Part shown: positions 1-9,200 of the stretch, piece after piece
How the letters are laid out: every line of letters begins with the position of its first letter
How positions within the stretch are numbered: the stretch's first letter is position 1
Virus record (IMG/VR): IMGVR_UViG_3300017989_000462
Location: 1 to 22,585 of that record
Source of the DNA: a virus
Direction: 5' to 3' (one strand)
DNA length: 22,585 bases
Translations under genes and position numbers: made by a program
Notes under the pieces: model-generated
The model's database searches: none
The model's input: the letters and a program-made list of their open reading frames with translations, nothing else
What the model was told of the DNA's origin: nothing

Positions 1-3000
1 ACACTGCTTGATATTCATTACCACCATCGCGCGAAATCATATAAGTCGCACGACCTTGTGTAAAGTTACCAACTGTAACTTCTGCACCAGTTGTATATGA
101 AGCATCTGTACTGCTACCATTATATTTACTAGCCACTGTTACTACATTGCTAGCAATAGATATATCATAATTAGATGCATCACCCATACCAGTCAAAGCA
201 GTTCGTATTGCTCCTGCAACCGCATCGTTACTAGCTAAGCCATTGACTGCAACCTCAATATATTCATCCGTACCAGTAACAGAAGGGGCAGAATCACTAC
301 CAGATACATTAAACCATAGGCAATATTGCTTAGTGTCATCGATTGAGAAGAACTTGATATAATCAGCATTTGTAATACTGCCGTAAGTAACTACTGTAAT
401 ATCAAACGATTCAGCGGCATCAGCCGTTGTGTCAACGCCATTAGCATCCCAAAAGACTGTTAATTGATAATCCTGAAGAATCCGAGGATCAGCTAGAAAG
501 TCTTGATCGAGTGATTGTGTGGATATCATTGTTTGGCCAGCATCGATGTCAAAAGTTGATGTTGCCGCTGAATAACCACCAGTAGATGCTCCATCTACAA
601 GTGCATCTTCACTAGAACTAAAGATATTTGGTGTTACATATTCATACCAAGAATTAATAAGCTGATTCTTTAGTGTTTCAGTTAAACTATTTGCATCACC
701 GGTTCCAGTTCCACCACCAGCACCAGTTCCAAAGCGAATTATCTTTGTTACTTCTAAATCTGAGCCATCATGGTATACCTGTACAAGACCAATTTTCTTT
801 GAGCCAATAATTACAGGATATGGTGTTGATGCTTCTACACTATTTTTCACACCAGGTGTTACTTGGACAGTTACGCTCATCTTATTTAAAGCGCTAAGTG
901 TATCTGGTAACAATCCTAATGCATACCAAACATAATCACCGCTGACTAAAGAAACTCCATCGCTATCTACACCTGGAGTAAAAGCTGTTCCGCTTGCTCC
1001 ACCAGATATTGTTCCTGCATTAAAATCCACAACGATGTCGGATGCTATATCTAATAAAAAGCCATTCAACTCTTGACTTAAAAATTCTCCATCTAGCATC
1101 GAAATATCAGGCGCAGTAATAATTACCTGATCATCTGCTGCCCCATCATCAATTTTCAATTGTCCATGGTATCGATTAATTTCCGCTAAGGCACCGTCAA
1201 GCTCTAAGTACTCATTGTCCTTAAGAAGGAATGATTCACCGACAATAATTTCATCGCCAATACGTCGAGCAAATATATAGGTATCTTCATCTGGGGTAAG
1301 TGAGGCAATTGCTGTATCAGTTACAGAAAGGTTATTGGTTCCAGTTGTTCGCTCGAGTGTTACATGTAAAACATCACCATCGGCAATTGTTGCGTTATTA
1401 CCAGCTTGAATTGTATTGCTTGCATCTGCAATTCCAGGAATCTGTACATATGCATCGGATGACCAACTTAGGGTAGTATTAGCCAAATCCCAATGCCAAG
1501 TTCCACCACCAACTAATTTAGCATTTCTATCCTGATCTGAATATAGACGAGGCTTCAATCGCTCGCCATAAGTGTGGGTTCCCCCAGCAGGTATCTTTAT
1601 ACCTTCCCATGTGTAAATATCAGTTGTAGTAAGGCGATAGAAGATAATAAATTTATTTTCTTCTAATAGAAATGATTTATTAAATGATTCTTTAGTGAGT
1701 GATATGCCACTACTACCGTTACGATCTATGGTACAAACTGCACATTCATTTGTTCCCAATTCATCAACAGTAAGTGTTAATATTTGAGATGCACTGCCAG
1801 GTTTCAAGACACGAAGTGTAGCAGAAGCTGCGATATCGCGATCGGTCGTGCCATCATTATTGGATATAGTAGTTACACCCTGAAATATAATGCCACGATC
1901 CTGGATACGATCTGCCATCATAGCAGTTAATTTTGCAGCCCTAGTGGTCAAATTATCGGATGGAGAGCTGTTGTAATTCGACATTCCATCTTTGGTATTA
2001 TAGCTAGTGGTGGTTGCAGAAGTATAGTAATCCACATTACCTGATACCATACCACTATCAAAACCAACATAGTCCATAAAGGCATCGCTTGTGCCTTCGC
2101 CGATATCAACAGTTTCACCTTGAACAATTTTCGTAACACCAAACTCATCACGTACATTCATTCTTGGGAGAGTTACGGTACCTATATTATCAGTTGGTTG
2201 TGCAGCTGAGATAGGAATTTGAATCTTTTTGGTATAATCAGCAACACTGCTAGGCGGAATAGTTATGGTATATGAACCATCATAGTATGATGTATCACTG
2301 ATTATAATAGTTTGATTGTTTTCAAAATTATGGGTTTCAGATTCAAGTGTAATACCAGAAGCACTAGATACACGCTCTTCCAATGTAACCATAGCATAGT
2401 ATGCATCAACACCTGTTTCATCGCCTGTGGCTGTAGTTTCAATGTAAAATATATCAGCATCTTCAACTTCAACTTCATATTCTCCAGCATATGCAGATCC
2501 AGCTTCAATAGTAACACGATAACCATCTTCCAGGCCATGGGTAACTAGTGTACAACGAGCTCGTTGACCATCGGCTTCTGTAATTGCAATATTAGATAAT
2601 GTTGTAGATACAATACTGGCAGCAGAATGAATTGAGTCACTTCTAGCTGCAAGCCAAAAGAAATTACCTGTTAAACTTTGTAGTGCAGAATCACCACGAG
2701 AAGCTATTTGCAAATCTGTGCTATTATAAACACCTTGAGTATATTCAGAAGATTCAGGTACTGCGGAATCAATACCTTGATAATTTCCACTTAGGGTAAT
2801 TGATATTGCAACAGCAGGAGATGCAGGAGAACCTGTACCGCCTGCCTGATCCCAAAACCCCTCAACACGTAGCCATTTATCAGGGGTATCAGTCTTCTTT
2901 TTAATCCAATCACCTTTTTGTAGATTGATAAATGTTCCTGGGGCACCATTGACATAACTTGCACCATTGGTCCAATCAACACCATCGCCAGCGGCATTAA

Positions 3001-4012
3001 TTTCAGCTTCGTCAATCAAATCCGCATACAATACTTCATCATTATCTAGATTTTTAGTACAAGCACGGAATATAATAACTCTAGGATCCAATAGATTAAC
3101 TTTTTGGATATCTTCTGTGAATTCAATTTCTGAAGGACTAGAATCTGAGTGATGCCAAGCACCTTTGGATTTTAGAAAATCAGTAGAACTACCGGCACCA
3201 CCACCACTTGAACCACCAGTGCTTTCTTCGTACCAATATGTAGTACCTCCCAGCTCTTTAATCCGTGTCATTACTACATCCATCCACTCTTTCATGGTAC
3301 GGATGTTTTTATCACCACCCTGGAAGCAGTTAGCGCTAGTAGTCGTGCCCATTGTTGTAGCGGGTTCAGTACGCTGGAATGAACTTGATGGCAAACTTCG
3401 AAAACTATAGTCTTGAAATGGATTAGGTGCTACACCACCAGTTCCAAGCCTGAACATCATATTGCGACAGTCTTGTATGCTAGTAATAACAGAAGCATCC
3501 ATTGTAACTTTACATATAGGTATAGTTCCCTCGGGGAAAGTAGCTACTGAAACACCTACTTCAACAGAAAGAACAGATTCAGTATTGACATCTTGACTAA
3601 ATTCACTACCAGTACCACCATCCTGATCTGGATCCCAGAAAGCCCTAGAGTCTTGTGCAGTTTCAAAAGTATTAAAGGTTAGATAAATAAAGTTTGTTGC
3701 TTCTTTGCGTAATTCAGGAACTAAAGGAGCCGCATATTCGTTGCCTTCTTCTAGTCCATAGAAAAAAGGCCCAGCAGAGGCAGTAGGATGATAAATTACT
3801 GAATCATGGATATTGATTGCAACGGATGTTGTCCCGATAGAGTCACCAGGATTGTTAACTTCACAACCAGCAAGTACATATGGTGTTGTACTACCAACAA
3901 AACTTTGCAATAAATATTTAAAGTCGGCAGCGGTAAAGCTATCCACAGATAGTAAATCAGCCAGATCAAGCCGTTCTGAACTACCGATTAAAACTCTTCC
4001 TAAAACAGCCAA
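1..4012 (-). CDS. Very large tail/baseplate-associated structural protein, TTG start, 3' end outside the window
   Basis: The frame is open for 1,337 codons from a TTG at 4012 to the left edge, where it is still open. The TTG is the only standard start available: an in-frame TAG lies at 4024-4022, and AGGAG at 4023-4019 sits 6 bases upstream. The first in-frame ATG is only at about codon 171. Residues 1-205 form a globular head (LADLLSVDSFTAADFK, FFYGLEEGNEYA, RAFWDPDQDGG, DCRNMMFRLGTGG) that I associate with large structural proteins of big myophages; I cannot name a family. A Gly/Ser linker lies at ~264-276 and another at ~1096-1106. Two 'HG..xG' beta modules (474-531, 551-586) and one FW-type module (~1206-1320) match modules in the upstream genes. 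There is no signal peptide or membrane segment. Its place after gpJ- and gpI-like genes fits a fibre, fibre-anchor or baseplate-periphery role. Structural nature is fairly sure; the exact role is inferred. Confidence 0.8.
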   Translation of the reverse strand, partial: MAVLGRVLIGSSERLDLADLLSVDSFTAADFKYLLQSFVGSTTPYVLAGCEVNNPGDSIGTTSVAINIHDSVIYHPTASAGPFFYGLEEGNEYAAPLVPELRKEATNFIYLTFNTFETAQDSRAFWDPDQDGGTGSEFSQDVNTESVLSVEVGVSVATFPEGTIPICKVTMDASVITSIQDCRNMMFRLGTGGVAPNPFQDYSFRSLPSSSFQRTEPATTMGTTTSANCFQGGDKNIRTMKEWMDVVMTRIKELGGTTYWYEESTGGSSGGGAGSSTDFLKSKGAWHHSDSSPSEIEFTEDIQKVNLLDPRVIIFRACTKNLDNDEVLYADLIDEAEINAAGDGVDWTNGASYVNGAPGTFINLQKGDWIKKKTDTPDKWLRVEGFWDQAGGTGSPASPAVAISITLSGNYQGIDSAVPESSEYTQGVYNSTDLQIASRGDSALQSLTGNFFWLAARSDSIHSAASIVSTTLSNIAITEADGQRARCTLVTHGLEDGYRVTIEAGSAYAGEYEVEVEDADIFYIETTATGDETGVDAYYAMVTLEERVSSASGITLESETHNFENNQTIIISDTSYYDGSYTITIPPSSVADYTKKIQIPISAAQPTDNIGTVTLPRMNVRDEFGVTKIVQGETVDIGEGTSDAFMDYVGFDSGMVSGNVDYYTSATTTSYNTKDGMSNYNSSPSDNLTTRAAKLTAMMADRIQDRGIIFQGVTTISNNDGTTDRDIAASATLRVLKPGSASQILTLTVDELGTNECAVCTIDRNGSSGISLTKESFNKSFLLEENKFIIFYRLTTTDIYTWEGIKIPAGGTHTYGERLKPRLYSDQDRNAKLVGGGTWHWDLANTTLSWSSDAYVQIPGIADASNTIQAGNNATIADGDVLHVTLERTTGTNNLSVTDTAIASLTPDEDTYIFARRIGDEIIVGESFLLKDNEYLELDGALAEINRYHGQLKIDDGAADDQVIITAPDISMLDGEFLSQELNGFLLDIASDIVVDFNAGTISGGASGTAFTPGVDSDGVSLVSGDYVWYALGLLPDTLSALNKMSVTVQVTPGVKNSVEASTPYPVIIGSKKIGLVQVYHDGSDLEVTKIIRFGTGAGGGTGTGDANSLTETLKNQLINSWYEYVTPNIFSSSEDALVDGASTGGYSAATSTFDIDAGQTMISTQSLDQDFLADPRILQDYQLTVFWDANGVDTTADAAESFDITVVTYGSITNADYIKFFSIDDTKQYCLWFNVSGSDSAPSVTGTDEYIEVAVNGLASNDAVAGAIRTALTGMGDASNYDISIASNVVTVASKYNGSSTDASYTTGAEVTVGNFTQGRATYMISRDGGNEYQAV
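53..397 (-). repeat. FW-type module R7 in the leftmost large gene
   Basis: Residues ~1206-1320 of the partial leftmost protein: DYIKFFSIDDTKQYCLWFNV, SGSDSAPSVTGTDEYIEVAV, ending VGNFTQG. It shares the order of strands and the FW/LWF and 'SGSD..P' positions with R1-R6 of the J-like protein. Confidence 0.75.
2255..2362 (-). repeat. 'THNFENNQTIII' module, leftmost gene copy 2
   Basis: Residues ~551-586: ITLESETHNFENNQTIIISD, TSYYDGSYTITI. It is shorter and follows copy 1 at once, suggesting a tandem pair. Confidence 0.6.
2420..2593 (-). repeat. 'THGLEDGYRVTI' module, leftmost gene copy 1
   Basis: Residues ~474-531 of the partial protein: RARCTLVTHGLEDGYRVTIE, GEYEVEVEDADIFYIETTAT. It belongs to the same family as the modules in the gpI- and J-like proteins. 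Confidence 0.65.
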
Positions 4013-4018
4013 AATATT

Positions 4019-4023
4019 CTCCT
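4019..4023 (-). promoter_or_regulatory. Ribosome binding site fixing a TTG start
   Basis: AGGAG on the minus strand, 6 bases before the TTG at 4012-4010. The in-frame stop TAG at 4024-4022 overlaps it, so translation cannot begin further upstream. ATT at 4015-4013 is the only other near-start codon in the short interval and is much less likely. Confidence 0.75.
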
Positions 4024-4043
4024 AAATCTTCAATGTTATCAAC

Positions 4044-4056
4044 TTATATTATACCA
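4044..4056 (-). promoter_or_regulatory. Possible extended -10 promoter in the longest gap
   Basis: The 65-base gap 4013-4077 is the largest in the window. It carries TGGTATAAT (4056-4048), a perfect match to the extended -10 form TGnTATAAT, followed by ATAA. I see no good -35 hexamer at 16-18 bases. Initiation near 4041 would give a leader of about 29 bases containing the AGGAG site. The region is AT-rich, so a chance match is quite possible. Confidence 0.3.
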
Positions 4057-4077
4057 TAGGCCTCATCAGGCTGGCTT

Positions 4078-6219
4078 TTATAAATCATCTCTCACAGGCC
4101 ACAAATCTTCATTATCGCTCTCATAAACATCCAGAGTCGCATACAATTGCTCAGGAAATCTAACCAAGAACTCTAAGAATATACCTACAGATTTTACTTC
4201 TTGTATTAAATCCTGTAATACTGTTCGAGCAACTGCTGGATTAGTGATATATGGTGGATATTCCAGCCCAGCACCACTCATAATAATGGGTCCACGATTG
4301 CGAATTACGGTCACCGAAGACCCAACTTCATGATCATATTGGAATATATATGCTGGGTCTAGCTGTAGTGATCCATCTGTTGGTTTATATAGATACCGAA
4401 CAGGCCCTTCTTCGAATGATGTACCAAAGTCAAAAATTACATATCCATCACCATCTGGTATATTATTATCATCATTTATTTCCAAAGTACGAACAATTTG
4501 ACCTGCATTAATTTCAAACTCGATTTGACCTGTGAGTGAAGATAATACGTAATCAGCGCTTAAATCCCAAATATATGGGCCAATAATCCCAGTATCCATT
4601 CGGCTTGTAGAAAGATGAACTAATGAGCCTGAGTTTGCTAAACCAATTCGCTCAACTCGTGCAGTGCCAGTACTAGGGGTTGCTGATCCATTATCTCCAA
4701 TTGATAAAAAAGTAAATGTCACATCAGAAGGGGTTGATAGTATTTTCCACGTACCATTGACTGGCACAGCTAATCCAGCCCCAACATCTTGTATTTTTAC
4801 TTCTTCACCAACCTCAAAACCATGAGCAGTATCGGTAGTAATTGTTGCAGTATTAGAGCCTGTACGTACTGCCGAGGCAATATCTACTTGATATACCTGC
4901 GCTAATTCTGGTAAATTAGGCGTAATGCCAGTAAGTTGATTACCAGTTAAGCCTGTATATGTATACATTTTTTGTTTATCAAAACGAGTCCCCATTGACG
5001 TTGTGACTTCTTCTTCGGCAATAGGTGTTGATATACGGCTTACGATAGCCTGCTCTTCCTGTAATAAGAATTTACCACTTGTTGGCCAATCAGTTGCATT
5101 TTCTACAGTTAATGAAGTATCAGAATCTCGATTAGTCATAGTAGAAATTGCTGCATTAATATGCGCTGATCCCTTAAGGTCACGTTTAACAACAGGCGGA
5201 GATGCAGGCATTTCAATAATAATTTCACCTGGAGATACTTCCCATGAGACTGCTCTATTGTTTTTAGTAAAAATTACTGTTTTTTGTGGTGTTAGAAAAT
5301 CTACAAAAGTATCTAAACCTGTGTGATCGTGGGTAACTCCGCCTGTGCCAAATACATCAATATAGGAAAATGATCCTGCTCCAGCATCAATTGCAGTAAT
5401 TACAAAAGACCCTACATTGTCAGTAGTATTGATTAAAGCAATATCACCTACTTGTACATTAGACAAACCAGCATTATCACCACCAGTTTGTGTAAAGGTC
5501 ATGATGTTACCTACTTTGGCAATTGACCATTGAGTATTTGCTGCTGAGCCTGCATTGTCATTGTAGCCACTAAATTGAAAAGCCTTATTACCCAATCCAC
5601 CGGCTATTTCAAGTGATCCCTTGGATCCTACTGTATTGGTAAAAATTCTTACATATTCTTTTTTCTGAATTCTATCATCAAATACAATTGCAAAAGTATA
5701 CTCTGCCTGCCTATTGTATACACCAACAACTTCAGTAGCTGTAGCTGCACTAATATCAGTAAAATCATCAGCATTGAATGTAATACGCTCAGTATAATTA
5801 GCATCTACTGTAATATCTAGTGTCCAGCCATCTTCAAGTTCAAAATCTGAAGATAAATTAGATTGGATAAATGCTGTTGTAGACTCTTTGAAAAAGAAAA
5901 TATCTAGTAATTTATCAATTACGAGCTTTACTTGCTTAGGTTGATATGCCAATACAGGAATATAGTCTCGAAAAGAAGCATCATCCATACCCACTAGTCG
6001 AGGGCGTGAAACCTTATAGTTAGCACCTAATCGGTCTAAATATGGGCGTGATGCGGTTTTTACAAAAAATTGTTTTCTTACTTCTTGAATTAATTCTGAT
6101 AAATTCTCATCAGATTCCCCTAGAGCTTCAATCAATGCGCTCCAATTAGGGTTGGTGCGTGTCTTAAAGACCTTAGGCATTAAGTCATGAATACGATCAA
6201 CTTTTGTTTTATTGTCCAT
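4078..6219 (-). CDS. gpI/gp7-like baseplate wedge protein with inserted beta modules
   Basis: This 713-residue protein starts at ATG 6219. A TTG immediately before it (6222) is also possible, but AAGGA at 6232-6228 is 8 bases from the ATG and suits it well. Residues ~7-110 form the recognisable part: helical sequence with IHDLMPKVFK, RPYLDRLGANY and LAYQPKQVKLVID, as in tail protein I-type wedge proteins of large myophages. The rest is beta-rich: a 'VDxx..ITFNxDDF' module (~128-220), a 'VGD..YIDV' module (~254-295) and an 'HGFEVGEEV' module (~450-524), all with relatives in the J-like protein upstream. Classical P2 gpI is under 200 residues, so this protein is greatly enlarged. Its place directly after J, with the ribosome site overlapping the J stop codon, supports a wedge role beside J. 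The alternative is a gp7/gp8-type wedge protein without true gpI homology. Confidence 0.75.
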   Translation of the reverse strand: MDNKTKVDRIHDLMPKVFKTRTNPNWSALIEALGESDENLSELIQEVRKQFFVKTASRPYLDRLGANYKVSRPRLVGMDDASFRDYIPVLAYQPKQVKLVIDKLLDIFFFKESTTAFIQSNLSSDFELEDGWTLDITVDANYTERITFNADDFTDISAATATEVVGVYNRQAEYTFAIVFDDRIQKKEYVRIFTNTVGSKGSLEIAGGLGNKAFQFSGYNDNAGSAANTQWSIAKVGNIMTFTQTGGDNAGLSNVQVGDIALINTTDNVGSFVITAIDAGAGSFSYIDVFGTGGVTHDHTGLDTFVDFLTPQKTVIFTKNNRAVSWEVSPGEIIIEMPASPPVVKRDLKGSAHINAAISTMTNRDSDTSLTVENATDWPTSGKFLLQEEQAIVSRISTPIAEEEVTTSMGTRFDKQKMYTYTGLTGNQLTGITPNLPELAQVYQVDIASAVRTGSNTATITTDTAHGFEVGEEVKIQDVGAGLAVPVNGTWKILSTPSDVTFTFLSIGDNGSATPSTGTARVERIGLANSGSLVHLSTSRMDTGIIGPYIWDLSADYVLSSLTGQIEFEINAGQIVRTLEINDDNNIPDGDGYVIFDFGTSFEEGPVRYLYKPTDGSLQLDPAYIFQYDHEVGSSVTVIRNRGPIIMSGAGLEYPPYITNPAVARTVLQDLIQEVKSVGIFLEFLVRFPEQLYATLDVYESDNEDLWPVRDDL
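4651..4875 (-). repeat. 'AHGFEVGEEVKI' module in the gpI-like protein
   Basis: Residues ~450-524 (numbered from TTG 6222): ATITTDTAHGFEVGEEVKIQ, NGTWKILSTPSDVTFTFLSI, GDNGSATPSTGTARV. It matches the J-like copy in length and strand order. Confidence 0.7.
5338..5463 (-). repeat. 'VGDIALI..xGSFVI..YIDV' module, gpI-like copy
   Basis: Residues ~254-295 (numbered from TTG 6222): NVQVGDIALINTTDNVGSFV, ITAIDAGAGSFSYIDVFG. Same strand order as the J-like copies, without the final 'NPxAIAE'. Confidence 0.65.
5563..5841 (-). repeat. 'VDxx..TFNxDDF' module, gpI-like copy
   Basis: Residues ~128-220 (numbered from TTG 6222): LEDGWTLDITVDANYTERIT, FNADDFTDISAATATEVV, SKGSLEIAGGLGNKAFQF. It matches J copy A in its first half and J copy B in its closing 'SLxIxGG'. 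Confidence 0.75.
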
Positions 6220-6227
6220 CAATATAA

Positions 6228-6232
6228 TCCTT
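6228..6232 (-). promoter_or_regulatory. Ribosome binding site overlapping the J stop codon
   Basis: AAGGA on the minus strand begins within the TAA of the upstream gene (6233-6231). It lies 8 bases from ATG 6219 and 5 from TTG 6222. The arrangement implies translational coupling of the two wedge genes. Confidence 0.6.
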
Positions 6233-9200
6233 AAGCAATACTGATATTGCCAGGTTCAACATATGCTTTCTCGTTATCGGCAATTGCTATACGTTCATTA
6301 CTTGGGTTAGGAATACTCATGGTGGCAGCTTCGACTCCAACTATCTCCATACAACGTACTATAATTTCAGCTAATATAACATCTTCACCAACACCTAGAT
6401 TATTAACATAATCAATAATTGTAGATTTAATATTGGCACTAATCTCATTGAGGTTAATACCTTCATTGGTGGTAATATCGATTGATAATACAATACTATT
6501 AATTAGAGGTGGCAATGTTTCTACTACACCACCAATAGCACGACGACCTGGGAAGGTAGCAGGATCAGGTTCATAACCATCTACGATCCTCTGTACAGTC
6601 CGCAGTAATCCTGTATAGTATTTATATCCATCAATTCCGCTCACTACACCCACTTCATAACCCAATTTACCAATAGTAGAGAGTTTTGTACCATTGGTTC
6701 TTGAGTATTTGTATGATCGATTACTAGGCGATAGGAATACAGTTCGACGTGAACTATTTGTTTCATCAAGTACAACGTTTTCAATCTGCCTGATAGATTT
6801 AAACCTATTGTTTCTACCCTCATGAATAATCACACCCGAGTCGCTAACTGACAACAGCCTATCTGTTTCTGCAATACCAGCATTGTTATCAACACTAATA
6901 TATGGTTTATGGTCATCAGAGGTTCCAAAAGCGTTAATTTCACGAGTACCCACATTGGTAAAATCAAACCAATCATCGTGTGAAATATTATCAATAAATA
7001 ATTCATCACCAACCTGCACACAATCACCTTCATAAATGGTAATATCATCCATATTGCGAAGCCATACACCTGTATCGACATCAGTGACAGCATCAAAAAA
7101 CACACCTTGTGCTTCAGCACTAGTTCCTCGATATGCATCAGCTAGTTGAACAACAGTAGCTGCATCTCCACTTACAGTAGCCCCTAGGTCATTTTGCAAA
7201 TCAGTTATTTGCACATAAAGACTTTCTTCATCTTCATATTTTTTAACCCAATTACCAATTGCGAGATTTTGAAAGTCACCAACACTACCAGTTATTTCAT
7301 CACTAGAATTAGTCCAAGTAACATTACTACTACTATTGTTAAAATAATCTAATGTATTAGTCTCGGCAATTGCATTAGGATTTTCAATAATGATATAATC
7401 TTGATCTACACCAAGAACCCTAAAGGTACCTCGGTTGGCATTTAGGAATGTTGATCCAGATATTACTACCAAATCATCAACAGCAACACCTAAATCAAGA
7501 AAATATGGAGCTTGACCGCTAACATATGAAATACGAACTAAATTATTATATGCCATGGGCTCAATTTTATAGCGAGTATTTTCACATGCAACACTATTAG
7601 TTTCAGTTTTAATGATTGATCCACCATCATAGGTATCAGGTGCTCCAGCTCCAGCATCAGTATAGTGAAATCGTACTGAGTTTGAGACTGAAGTAACTAC
7701 ATAACCCGTACCATCATTATCTACATAATTATCTGCAATCGTGAATTTATCACCAGTTTTTAAATAATGAGGTGTAGTGGTGGTTACAATGATGTCAGGT
7801 GAAGTATTGGTATCTATATTACTGATTTCAGTTTTTGATACATGACGTAAATTCCAACGTATAATCGGTGATGGTGAAGTGGCAATATTACCATCACCAA
7901 CGGCTTTATCAGTCATTGCTTCGCCAAAAGGATTTACTACATCTACATAGTTGTTTGTTGTATTTACAGCAACAATTGGCCAACCACTAACTCGACCATC
8001 TCCAATATCAAAGCTAATATTACCAGCATTCCAATCAGATTGATCAAAATCAGCACTATTATAGTTGTAGACCTTAAGTAGATCACCAATATTAGCATTA
8101 TTAAAAGAGAATCCTGCAACTGGTGCAGCTGCAAATACATTATTAAACGCTGTATTGGCAACTAATGCATCAGAGATTTTATTAACAATTTCATTTTCAA
8201 AATCATTACTGGTTATGCCTACACGGATTTTTACATCTGCAGAAGTAAAATCAATATGAGTAGGTAATGTTCCATCACCGTCTACATCAAACCAAACTGC
8301 AAATACAGTTCCAGATTGTGATGTCATATAGTAAAAATCTGCCTGAGCAGGTGTACCGCCTGACATAATAAGGTGAAAGTTTTGTGCAGTTGATGCATCG
8401 CCGCGAGTAATATCATTAATTTCAATTTTACTCGTAGGACTAACTACTCCAGGTGCTGTTACGGTACCAACGGACCTATCTGTTATATTTACATATTCAC
8501 CAATTTGACTATGCCGCCAACGCCATACTGTTGTAGCATTACGACCATGAGCTGCACCCTCGGTAGTGATAGTGAAAGCAAAGTTTGTGGATGCGCTACC
8601 ATCACTTGCATCATTTGCATCACCAACCGTTAAATTAGTCAATATAATATTATTAGTAGCACCACTAATGGTAAAATAATTAGCTACATATTCGTTATTG
8701 GTTAATGCTAACCTAGTGGCGCTAGCAACAGTATCAGCTGTATCACCTAAGGATACTGCGACTTCGATACCATAATCATATCCATCAGGAGCAGGATCAA
8801 CTGCTGAACCAGCATCCGAGTTGTACCATACATAGAATGAAGCCTCATTATCAGTGGAATAGAAAGTCCAAAAATTACCATCTAACAGACTATCTTGCCC
8901 CTCAACCAATGCACTAAAAGTAAAGCCAGGTGATGCATCGCCATTATATCCTAATACCCTTGCACCATATTCAGTATTTTCTACTACAATAGTACCAGCG
9001 GTATCATCACTAATTCCACTAAATTTACTATCTGTATCAATGGCAGTATATGTTTTGGTACCTACAGTTCCAATTAAATCACCTGTGGCAACTGTAGTAA
9101 TTTCAACAGCGCGGTTTACACCTTCTGAATTACCACCTGTGGTATCAATTGCATCTGGTATTGTTGTGCCACTGTTGTCAATATCATACCAAAAGGCAAC

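Noticed and set aside
1-4012. Gly/Ser-rich stretches in the leftmost protein considered as a diversity-generating retroelement target
   Set aside because: No reverse transcriptase, template repeat or adenine-biased variable region can be seen in the window; the stretches look like plain linkers.
4060-4071. Small hairpin in the gap after the gpI-like gene (GCCT / AGGC with a 4-base loop)
   Set aside because: The stem has only four pairs and no T-tract follows, so it does not support a terminator.
5003-5326. 107-codon plus-strand open frame inside the gpI-like gene
   Set aside because: Antisense shadow of the long gene; no operon partner on the plus strand and no recognisable domain.
6830-7138. 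102-codon minus-strand frame inside the J-like gene
   Set aside because: It is an overlapping alternative frame within J coding sequence; its Met/Leu/Ile-rich content is what a frame-shifted reading of this AT-rich gene gives.
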